A DNA stretch of 12,786 nt from Candidatus Thorarchaeota archaeon. Lineage in GTDB: Archaea > Asgardarchaeota > Thorarchaeia > Thorarchaeales > Thorarchaeaceae. The notes below the pieces were generated by a model, which ran no database searches, was not told where the DNA came from, and was given only the letters and a program-made list of their open reading frames with translations. The stretch is from the NCBI GenBank assembly GCA_016840385.1, contig JAEOSL010000101.1, positions 1 to 12,786 of the forward strand, given 5' to 3'. Position 1 is the first letter of the stretch; the number at the start of each line of letters is the position of its first letter. The translations under genes were made by a program, and so were the position numbers. This document shows, in pieces, positions 7,299 to 12,786 of this stretch.

Positions 7299-7850
7299 AT
7301 GATAGACGATAAGGAATTGATGGAGATTCACCAATCAATCCGTAGTTGTACTCTTTGTCCTCTACATGAAACACGAACAAATACAGTTCCTGGTGAGGGC
7401 TCACCGAATGCAAAGTTGTTCTTTGTTGGAGAAGCACCAGGTGCAAAAGAAGATGAAACAGGACGACCCTTTGTTGGTAGATCTGGTAAGCTTCTTACAG
7501 CCATGATTGAGGAAATAGGTTTCTCAAGGGAAGATGTCTTTATCACCTCTATTTTGCATTGTAGACCACCTAACAATAGGACTCCAACACGATCTGAGAA
7601 GGAGATATGCAGACCGTATATCGAGAAACAGATAGAACTGATCAATCCTCGAGTTGTTGTTCTCTTAGGTGGTACAGCAATATCCTCAATGGTTGGACCA
7701 TGGAAAGTAACAGAATCTCATGGGACTTTCTTTGAAGCTCAAGGAAGAACATACTTCATGACATTTCATCCAGCTGCAGCGCTTCGTTCTACTGGGGTAA
7801 AAGAACTCATGAGAGCAGATTTCAAAATTCTTCAATCAGAACTGCTTTGA
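7299..7850 (+). CDS. Family-4 uracil-DNA glycosylase (Fe-S type)
   Basis: Removes uracil from DNA, the first step of base-excision repair after cytosine deamination. The 183-residue protein shows the family-4 plan: four cysteines at 17, 20, 88 and 104 spaced as the [4Fe-4S] ligands; the active-site motif GEAPGAKED (44-52) followed by GRPFVGRSGKLL, which includes the Gly-Glu pair of the uracil pocket; CRPPNNRTPT (88-97); and the C-terminal motif HPAAALR (157-163) that inserts at the lesion. Its length is typical. The ATG at 7299 starts just before the first Fe-S cysteines, as in the family. It lies 44 nt after atpA and 44 nt before the membrane protein, in the position where atpB normally follows. 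There is no obvious functional link between DNA repair and ATP synthesis. CTTTATC at 7265-7271 could be its own TATA element. Confidence 0.93.
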   Translation: MIDDKELMEIHQSIRSCTLCPLHETRTNTVPGEGSPNAKLFFVGEAPGAKEDETGRPFVGRSGKLLTAMIEEIGFSREDVFITSILHCRPPNNRTPTRSEKEICRPYIEKQIELINPRVVVLLGGTAISSMVGPWKVTESHGTFFEAQGRTYFMTFHPAAALRSTGVKELMRADFKILQSELL

Positions 7851-7857
7851 GTGGTCG

Positions 7858-7865
7858 TTATATTA
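7858..7865 (+). promoter_or_regulatory. Candidate promoter of the membrane protein gene
   Basis: TTATATTA starts 8 nt after the UDG stop codon. Initiation about 25 nt downstream would fall near 7887, which would leave almost no leader before the ATG at 7895. This suggests the gene can be transcribed separately from atpA and UDG. Confidence 0.45.
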
Positions 7866-7894
7866 CATAATAACTACGTCATAACGTGAGGTTA

Positions 7895-8410
7895 ATGCTT
7901 CCAGAATCAGTATCACTATTGATGGCACAAGCTCCTTTCGGATTTGAGCTACCTGAATTCTGGCTTCCTACATTGGAGAATATACTCACGGTGCTCTATG
8001 CGGTAGCAATTCGTGGATACTTGATTTTCCTGCTGATTGGTTTCATAGTATACACAACAACATATGCTGATGGATTAGGAAAATTCATGGTTGGAGCAGG
8101 GGTTTTCCTCTACTTTGGTGGACCAATAATCGTCAATGCGCTCGCACAACTTGCTACTCTGGAGATTGTTTCATTCGAAGCTGCCACAATGGCTTGGGCA
8201 AATCTAGTTGGAATGCCAGATGCTGATTTAATCTATACAATGGTATGGATTGGTGATCTTGTAGGAGCTATATGCTTGCTTACTGGTGCAATTCTATATT
8301 TTACTAAAGCAGCTGGTGATTTAGAAACAAAAGGAAAATCACTGATAATCAGGTCTCTTATTCTGTTTGCAATACTTTCCTATTTTCTTATTGCTCCTTT
8401 TGTTATCTGA
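7895..8410 (+). CDS. Four-helix integral membrane protein of unknown function inside the ATP synthase locus
   Basis: I do not recognise this family. From the ATG at 7895 it has 171 residues. A short amphipathic N-terminal part (about 1-26) is followed by four probable membrane helices at about 30-56, 63-86, 112-138 and 149-171, the last ending at the C terminus. The loop between helices 2 and 3 contains ATMAWANLVGMPDADL. An Asp in helix 3 (residue 121, in WIGDLVGA) is the only acidic residue clearly within a helix. The protein lacks the Gly-rich helical hairpins of the proteolipid ring subunit, so I do not call it subunit K/c, and it is far too small for subunit I/a. GAGGT (7888-7892) lies very close to the ATG, and an in-frame GTG at 7886 is an alternative start. 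Its place between atpA and atpB makes an ATP synthase accessory role conceivable, but this is inference from position only. Confidence 0.8.
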   Translation: MLPESVSLLMAQAPFGFELPEFWLPTLENILTVLYAVAIRGYLIFLLIGFIVYTTTYADGLGKFMVGAGVFLYFGGPIIVNALAQLATLEIVSFEAATMAWANLVGMPDADLIYTMVWIGDLVGAICLLTGAILYFTKAAGDLETKGKSLIIRSLILFAILSYFLIAPFVI

Positions 8411-8451
8411 ATTGCACTTCGTAACTCTTAAAACTCAGCAACTATTACGAG

Positions 8452-8458
8452 TTTATAC
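8452..8458 (+). promoter_or_regulatory. Candidate atpB promoter
   Basis: TTTATAC lies 33-39 nt before the atpB ATG in an 80-nt gap, so initiation would fall close to 8480, near the AGGCGGT ribosome-binding site. It would allow atpB to be expressed independently of atpA. Confidence 0.4.
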
Positions 8459-8490
8459 TGAATGGTAGTTTACCATAGGCGGTTTAACAG

Positions 8491-9888
8491 ATGTCAAATG
8501 ACTCTATTATCTATCGATCTGTTTCAGATGTAAGTGGTCCATTGCTCGTTGTAGAAAATACACATAATGTGGCATACAACGAAGTAGTCAAGGTCCGCGC
8601 ACCAAATGGTGAATTACTAACAGGGACCGTTCTTGAAACTGGTCGAGGTAGAGCAGTTATCCAAGTATTCGAGGGAACTGCCGGTCTTGACGCTGATGTC
8701 ACTGCAGTTAGATTTACTGGAGAAACAATGCATCTACCAGTGTCAACAGAGATTCTCGGAAGAGTTCTTGACGGAGCTGGACAACCACTCGATAAGGGTC
8801 CACCACTCACTGCTGAAGATCACTGGGACATCTATGGTTCCCCTATCAATCCCTATGCCAGACAATATCCTCGTCAACCAATTCAGACTGGACTTTCTTC
8901 TATCGATGGTCTGAATACTCTTGTACGTGGTCAGAAACTACCTATTTTCTCTGGTTCTGGTCTTCCCCATAATCGCATTGCTGCACAGATTGTGCGTCAG
9001 GCAAAGATTCCAGGAGAAGAGGGTGATTTTGCGATAGTGTTTGGAGCCATGGGTATTACTGCGACAGAGGCGCAATACTTTATGGACTCATTTGAAGAAA
9101 CTGGAGCTCTTGAACATACAACATTGTTCCTGAATCTAGCAAATGACCCAGCAATTGAACGAATTATCACTCCTCGAGCAGCTCTTACTGCTGCAGAGTA
9201 TCTGGCTTACGAATCAGATATGCACGTTCTAGTTATTCTAACTGACATGACCAATTATGCTGAGGCACTACGTGAGATTAGTGCTGCAAGATCAGAAGTT
9301 CCAGGAAGACGTGGTTATCCTGGTTATCTGTACACAGATCTGAGTCTCATCTACGAACGTGCAGGTCGTATTAAAGGTCGAAAAGGTACCATTACACAGA
9401 TGCCAATTCTTTCGATGCCCCAAGATGACATGACCCATCCTATTCCAGACCTTACTGGATATATTACTGAAGGGCAAATCATTGTTGGGCGTGGTGTACA
9501 CCGAAGAGGTATCTATCCACCAATCGATCCTGGTCCTTCACTAAGTCGACTGATGAAGGAAGGTATTGGTGAAGGAATGACAAGATTTGATCACAAAGAG
9601 GTTCAGGCACAGCTCTACTATGGATATTCGGAGGGCCGTGATCTACGAGACCTAGTAGCTGTTGTTGGTTCTGAGGCGCTGACAGAGAGAGATCAAAAGT
9701 ACCTGAAGTTTGCTGATAGATTTGAGAATGAATTCATCAACCAAGGTGAGTTCGAAGATCGTTCCTTTGAGCAGACCCTAGATATTGGCTGGGACTTGCT
9801 TAGTGACTTTCCAGAGCGAGAACTCAAACGTTGTGATCCCGAGACAATTACTTGGGCAAAGAGCCATAACCTCTACAAGCCAACATAG
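8491..9888 (+). CDS. atpB: A-type ATP synthase regulatory subunit B
   Basis: Non-catalytic subunit that alternates with A in the A3B3 head. The 465 residues are normal length. Visible features are the N-terminal barrel (about 8-75); [14 protein letters not shown] (154-167) in place of a functional P-loop, as expected for [15 protein letters not shown] (184-197); [30 protein letters not shown] (about 251-280, where the motifs TDMTNY and GRRGYPGY are diagnostic); [22 protein letters not shown] (the MP at 309 onward); and [19 protein letters not shown] in the C-terminal helical domain. The ATG at 8491 has AGGCGGT about 7 nt upstream. In most archaea atpB follows atpA directly and atpD follows atpB. 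Here UDG and the membrane protein lie before it and a DUF6884-like gene lies after it. Confidence 0.96.
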   Translation: MSNDSIIYRSVSDVSGPLLVVENTHNVAYNEVVKVRAPNGELLTGTVLETGRGRAVIQVFEGTAGLDADVTAVRFTGETMHLPVSTEILGRVLDGAGQPLDKGPPLTAEDHWDIYGSPINPYARQYPRQPIQTGLSSIDGLNTLVRGQKLPIFSGSGLPHNRIAAQIVRQAKIPGEEGDFAIVFGAMGITATEAQYFMDSFEETGALEHTTLFLNLANDPAIERIITPRAALTAAEYLAYESDMHVLVILTDMTNYAEALREISAARSEVPGRRGYPGYLYTDLSLIYERAGRIKGRKGTITQMPILSMPQDDMTHPIPDLTGYITEGQIIVGRGVHRRGIYPPIDPGPSLSRLMKEGIGEGMTRFDHKEVQAQLYYGYSEGRDLRDLVAVVGSEALTERDQKYLKFADRFENEFINQGEFEDRSFEQTLDIGWDLLSDFPERELKRCDPETITWAKSHNLYKPT

Positions 9889-9934
9889 AACTTTCGTTGT
9901 CTTAATCAATGCAGAGGAGTATAACCTTGTAGTA

Positions 9935-9939
9935 GAGGT
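9935..9939 (+). promoter_or_regulatory. Ribosome-binding site that fixes a TTG start
   Basis: GAGGT ends 6 nt before the TTG at 9946. No in-frame ATG or GTG lies near the conserved N terminus, and the product begins RILVVGSCGKKK, where the first beta strand and Cys motif are expected. This decides the TTG start. Confidence 0.7.
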
Positions 9940-9945
9940 TTATCT

Positions 9946-10659
9946 TTGCGTATCTTAGTGGTTGGGAGTTGTGGTAAGAAGAAATTGAATCAATCAATCG
10001 AATCTCCTACATGTGATGATTTAGCTTCGATTGATGCCGTTAGAGCATGGCGGAAGGAACATGCTTGTACAACAAGTAGAGTTCGTGATATGTATACAGG
10101 AAATCAGAATCGCGAGCTGGTAAAGGGGGTTGATTATCTACGACAGATAGAGAAGACTGAGGTGAAATTCCACATCATATCTGCTGGCTTTGGTCTTGTC
10201 GAAGAGAATATTCTCCTCCCATCATACGATTGTAGTTTTTCAGGAATGAGAAAATCTCAGATTCAAGAGCGTGCTGAGTGGTTAGGGATTCCATTGAACT
10301 TTCAGAAATTACTCACATCGGGTTTTGATTTGGTCTATCTTGCTCTAGGTAAGAAGTATTTTCTGACCTTGGGTGAAGAATGGAAGACCAAGAATAACAC
10401 AACAATAATCGGATTTGATCGTAGCGTATCTGAAGAACAGATGCTTTGCATTCCCTCTGCACATGAGATTGTATCCTCATTCAGTCAAAATGGTCACAAA
10501 ATCCATGGGATTACTGGATTCAAGGGGGATTTACTGAGGATTCTTGCAAATCATATATTGAAACAAAAGAATCCCTATAGAGAACTGCTTGCATGGACAC
10601 ATCCTGTATATCTACGTGATTTGGTAATGAAACTGGGAAATCTTGATACTTGGCATTAG
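9946..10659 (+). CDS. DUF6884/YaaA-like protein, function unknown
   Basis: The 237-residue protein resembles the DUF6884 and YaaA-like group in its first 100 residues: a beta strand ending in a Cys with basic residues (SCGKKK, 8-13), a MYTGNQNREL segment (49-58) where the family has LY.S..F, and HIISAGFGLVEENILLPSYD (76-95), which matches the pattern SA..GL..P...I.PYD. The second half has GFDLVYLALGKKYF (126-139) and GITGFKGDLLRILANHIL (188-205), which I cannot place. There are no signal peptide or membrane helices, so it is probably cytoplasmic. Members of this group turn up beside nucleic-acid modification and stress genes, but no reaction can be claimed here. The gene lies 57 nt after atpB, where atpD would be expected, and converges with a minus-strand gene with a 4-nt stop overlap. 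It begins with TTG. Confidence 0.6.
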   Translation: MRILVVGSCGKKKLNQSIESPTCDDLASIDAVRAWRKEHACTTSRVRDMYTGNQNRELVKGVDYLRQIEKTEVKFHIISAGFGLVEENILLPSYDCSFSGMRKSQIQERAEWLGIPLNFQKLLTSGFDLVYLALGKKYFLTLGEEWKTKNNTTIIGFDRSVSEEQMLCIPSAHEIVSSFSQNGHKIHGITGFKGDLLRILANHILKQKNPYRELLAWTHPVYLRDLVMKLGNLDTWH

Positions 10660-11492
10660 ACTAGACTAATGGAAGTCTTACTCACCTTTGAAACATCCCG
10701 CACTCCTTTATCGCAGTTATCAAAGTGAACCTTACATGAGATGGTGTATTTTTCTACGCGTTCTCGAATGGTCAGATCAATACTGAACTCTGTTTCAAGA
10801 TGTTCAACTCCAAGACCTGCTTTGAGATATCCAATTCTTATTCTCTTTTCATCAGGTAACCAACTAAATGGTGAAACACTTGTGACAACTAGATTTGATC
10901 CAAAGTCAATTTCTAGCTCGACATTTTGGTATGGATGCAAATAGTTGTTCAGGATTGCAGATGTGATACGAATTGAATCATTACTGACAATCTCCCATTC
11001 TCTAACAATATCAATTTGCGGAGGTGTGTGTTTGCCTTTCTCCTTCTTTCGTCCTCTGCGTGTCTTCTTCTTTCCTTCTGACCTCTCTCCCTTTAGTCTC
11101 TCCGGATAATCTACCCATCCAATAATTGTTCGTAGAGTTGCAAACTTTACATCATTCAGCAAGTATTTCGTGATACCCTGGTCTTTCTCTGCTCTCCTTA
11201 CTCCTTTTACAACCGCGGACCTGATATCAGACACCCGAATCTTTGCTAGAAAGCTATCTTCTTGCAGAACTGAAGTCATTTCATCAACAAACTCAACAAC
11301 ATCTCTTCCAATATCAGCTCGAAACTTGTTCTCACCAAACCATTTGGAACGAGTTGTATTATCATAATGTGGTGGTGCCAATGATTTGCATACCCCTTGC
11401 CACGGTTCCAGATTGATCTTCTCTAATCTACTAACTACATAATCCTCAATGTATCTGAGTTGTTTCTTAGTTGGACTCTTCTTTGTAACCAT
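10656..11492 (-). CDS. Unrecognised protein with basic linker and probable beta-sandwich C-terminal domain
   Basis: I do not recognise this 278-residue protein. It has three visible parts. Residues 1-132 are a mostly helical, charged region with WQGVCKSLAPPHYDN (31-45) as its most distinctive stretch. Residues 133-158 are a strongly basic, low-complexity linker (KKKTRRGRKKEKGK at 141-154). Residues about 162-265 alternate hydrophobic strands, with SIRITSAILNNYLHPYQNVELEI, then the proline-containing SPFSWLPDEKRI and YTISCKVHFDN, a pattern reminiscent of Ig-like or adaptin-appendage-like beta sandwiches. The linker suggests contact with nucleic acid or another polyanion, but no catalytic motif is visible. 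The start at 11492 is well supported by AGGAG about 5 nt upstream. A 7-bp inverted repeat lies in the leader. Its stop codon overlaps that of the DUF6884-like gene. Confidence 0.75.
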   Translation of the reverse strand: MVTKKSPTKKQLRYIEDYVVSRLEKINLEPWQGVCKSLAPPHYDNTTRSKWFGENKFRADIGRDVVEFVDEMTSVLQEDSFLAKIRVSDIRSAVVKGVRRAEKDQGITKYLLNDVKFATLRTIIGWVDYPERLKGERSEGKKKTRRGRKKEKGKHTPPQIDIVREWEIVSNDSIRITSAILNNYLHPYQNVELEIDFGSNLVVTSVSPFSWLPDEKRIRIGYLKAGLGVEHLETEFSIDLTIRERVEKYTISCKVHFDNCDKGVRDVSKVSKTSISLV

Positions 11493-11515
11493 CTTACTCC
11501 TACCCCCGAAGATGC

Positions 11516-11534
11516 TAGACCAATGAATGGTCTA
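11516..11534. repeat. Perfect inverted repeat in the leader of the 278-residue protein gene
   Basis: TAGACCA (11516-11522) and TGGTCTA (11528-11534) are perfect reverse complements around the 5-nt spacer ATGAA. The element lies 24-42 nt before the minus-strand ATG at 11492 and downstream of a TATA-like stretch. It could be an operator for a dimeric regulator or a hairpin in the 5' leader. No poly-T tract follows, so it is not an obvious terminator. Confidence 0.6.
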
Positions 11535-11553
11535 AGTTCTAATGATTCAAAAT

Positions 11554-11566
11554 TAGTATTAAAGTA
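11554..11566 (-). promoter_or_regulatory. Candidate promoter of the 278-residue protein gene
   Basis: On the minus strand TACTTTAATACTA is the most TATA-like stretch in the gap between this gene and the DUF2095-like gene. Initiation about 25 nt downstream would fall near 11533, at the edge of the inverted repeat. The rest of the 140-nt gap shows nothing I can name. Confidence 0.3.
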
Positions 11567-11632
11567 CTAGAAAATACACTCTGGATTGTGACATTGTGGT
11601 GATTACCTTTGTAGCTATCTGAGTATTGGCTA

Positions 11633-11977
11633 TCATTCATCGGTACCGTGATGCAAGTAATGGTCCTTTTCCTTTTTAGCGCCAAAACTTCGAATACCAT
11701 CAGATTTCAGCTGGGCCTTGAGTGCTCTTCCCTGACCTGGTGTAAGCTCACCCTGTTTCGTCAGGAAGTCGACAATCTCATTTGCCTGAGTCAAGGTATC
11801 ACAGCGTCGTATGTAATCTATGACATCTGGAGTGTATGCAATTTTCTCCTCTTTTTTGGATTCGGATTCTTCAGACATCGTTCGAACACCATCTATTGGG
11901 AAGGCCTGTGTATTTCCTTCTTCTAGTTCTTTGTTTAGAGTCGGAAAGTTCCGACGAAATTCCTCGTCTTCGGACAT
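11633..11977 (-). CDS. DUF2095-like small conserved archaeal protein
   Basis: The 114-residue protein matches my recollection of the archaeal DUF2095 family: an N-terminal part with a FP.L..EL pattern (11-18), FPIDGVRT (26-33), an acidic Ser/Glu/Lys-rich spacer (34-46), and a conserved C-terminal core with YTPDVIDYIRRCDT (48-61), IVDFLTKQGELT (68-79) and DGIRSFGAKKEKDHY (93-107). The function of the family is not known to me. The product is soluble, highly charged and without membrane helices. The ATG at 11977 is supported by GGTGA about 6 nt upstream. It is read in the same direction as the 278-residue gene, 140 nt upstream of it, and is 100 nt downstream of the radical SAM gene. The ORF is secure; the family name is moderately so. 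Confidence 0.75.
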   Translation of the reverse strand: MSEDEEFRRNFPTLNKELEEGNTQAFPIDGVRTMSEESESKKEEKIAYTPDVIDYIRRCDTLTQANEIVDFLTKQGELTPGQGRALKAQLKSDGIRSFGAKKEKDHYLHHGTDE

Positions 11978-12077
11978 TGATTTTCACCAGAATGCCTTGG
12001 TCAAAAGAAACCATGGCTTATCCAAGAGTCAATTCCATTATTCGACTTAAGAGGTTTACCAAGACGCCATTGATGTG

Positions 12078-12786
12078 TTATCCACTTAAGAATGCCCAAG
12101 GAATTCCCTTTGAAAGATGGTCTACACTATTAGCTAGGGTAAGGAACTTCACACCAGATTCCTTTTCCGCTCTTCTCCAACCCCCATATCCACCATATGT
12201 CGCTGCAATTTGTATCACTTTACCAAGAGACCTATCTCCAATCGATAATGCTGCCTGGACTCTCGCACCTCTGATGTCAAGAGTTTCAAAAGTGACTCGT
12301 GGAACATTTTTGATAATCTCGTCGATCTGTTTGATTTTCTGTCGGAGTATCTCAATATCTGGTTGGAGTTCTTGTTGCCATCTAGTTTGAGCCTTTGGTA
12401 TAAAGGGATTGACACTTGCGGTGACTCTCAATTTCGTCTTTTGTGCGATTGTTCGCACCATCGTCGCTGTATCTTCCACATCGGATGGTGTTTCACCAGG
12501 TAGTCCGATAATAAAATACAATTTCAGTGAGTTATATCCCGCAACCTCAGCTAACTTCACAGCATTCTCAATTGCATCATCATTCAGACCTTTACCCATT
12601 ACTTTCCTCAGTCTTGATGAACCTGTTTCAGGAGCAATGGTTAGGGTTCGTTGACCTCCCTTTACAAGACAATCGAGAATTTTGGCAGTCACAGAATCTG
12701 CACGTAGTGATGGTACTGAAACAGCAATATCCTGGTCGACAATCCAACACACCAGATCTTCTAAACCATCAAGGTCTCCCAATGAT
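12078..12786 (-). CDS. Radical SAM protein, C-terminal part, cut by the window edge
   Basis: About 235 residues of the C-terminal part of a radical SAM enzyme are visible. PSLRADSV (24-31 counted from 12782) and IAPETGSSRLRKVMGKGLND (49-68) match the core strands of B12-binding-type radical SAM proteins, which usually read APE.GS.RLR..M.KG. LKLYFIIGLPGET (87-99) is the next core strand with its typical GLPGET turn, and NPFIPKAQTRWQ follows the family pattern NPF.PKP.T..Q. The CxxxCxxC cluster-binding motif must lie beyond 12786, so the reaction cannot be judged. The frame stays open to the edge; a TTG at 12782 is not a start, since the core barrel is already under way there. The closest relatives I recall are archaeal B12-binding/radical SAM proteins of unknown function. 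Confidence 0.88.
   Translation of the reverse strand, partial: SLGDLDGLEDLVCWIVDQDIAVSVPSLRADSVTAKILDCLVKGGQRTLTIAPETGSSRLRKVMGKGLNDDAIENAVKLAEVAGYNSLKLYFIIGLPGETPSDVEDTATMVRTIAQKTKLRVTASVNPFIPKAQTRWQQELQPDIEILRQKIKQIDEIIKNVPRVTFETLDIRGARVQAALSIGDRSLGKVIQIAATYGGYGGWRRAEKESGVKFLTLANSVDHLSKGIPWAFLSG

Noticed and set aside
7886..8410. Membrane protein as the ATP synthase proteolipid (subunit K/c)
   Set aside because: It lacks the Gly-rich helical hairpin repeats and the conserved carboxylate placement of the proteolipid family.
9909..9932. Seven-codon ORF upstream of the DUF6884-like gene as a regulatory leader peptide
   Set aside because: It is too short to distinguish from chance, with no attenuator-like structure around it.
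10657..10676. Palindrome-like ATTAGACTAGACTAAT after the convergent stops as a terminator
   Set aside because: Pairing is interrupted and AT-rich, and there is no T tract on either side.
11836..12390. A 184-codon plus-strand open frame spanning the gap before the radical SAM gene
   Set aside because: It lies antisense to the DUF2095-like and radical SAM genes, has no recognisable motif and no ribosome-binding site, and both opposite genes are well supported.

Overview
The window is a gene-dense piece of an archaeal chromosome. The archaeal assignment rests on the gene set: an L10e/uL16 ribosomal protein, SRP54 with an archaeal-type M domain, a TrmY-like (DUF358) protein, a PyrI regulatory chain, A-type ATP synthase subunits F, A and B, a family-4 uracil-DNA glycosylase with four Fe-S cysteines, and a DUF2095-like protein. 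TATA-like boxes (CTTTTTA, TTATATTA, TTTATAC) sit upstream of several genes. DNA composition is moderately AT-rich and looks even throughout, with no mobile element, CRISPR array or tRNA/rRNA gene visible. A mesophilic lineage such as an Asgard archaeon is possible, but no single feature proves it.

Layout. (1) 1-494, plus strand: the end of the uL16/L10e gene, cut at the window edge. (2) 491-4402, minus strand: a compact translation and RNA-biology operon read from right to left as SRP54, TrmY-like SPOUT protein, DRG-like TGS GTPase and TrmJ-type tRNA 2'-O-methyltransferase, with gaps of about 18-32 nt. (3) 4525-5010, plus strand: pyrI, divergent from SRP54, with a 122-nt shared promoter region. 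(4) 5100-9888, plus strand: an A-type ATP synthase locus in an unusual arrangement, atpF, atpA, family-4 UDG, a four-helix membrane protein of unknown function, then atpB. No atpD follows. (5) 9946-10659, plus strand: a DUF6884/YaaA-like protein with a TTG start. (6) 10656-11977, minus strand: an unrecognised 278-residue protein with a basic linker and a probable beta-sandwich C-terminus, preceded by a perfect inverted repeat, and then a DUF2095-like small protein. (7) 12078-12786, minus strand: the C-terminal part of a radical SAM protein running off the window.

How the genes fit together. Region 2 combines co-translational targeting (SRP54), tRNA modification (TrmJ, perhaps TrmY-like) and a ribosome-type GTPase, next to a ribosomal protein gene. 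Region 4 holds the catalytic head (A and B) and the central-stalk F subunit of the energy-converting ATP synthase. The two head genes are separated by a DNA-repair gene and a membrane protein, each with what looks like its own promoter. No gene-free stretch exceeds 300 bases; the longest is 11493-11632, which holds a promoter candidate and the inverted repeat.

The points most worth a second look are the split ATP synthase locus with its unknown membrane protein, the TrmY-like protein that lacks the family's usual cofactor-site motifs, the DRG-like GTPase with a non-canonical G4 motif, and the unrecognised 278-residue protein. I do not see a clear new multi-gene system of the defence or mobile-element type.
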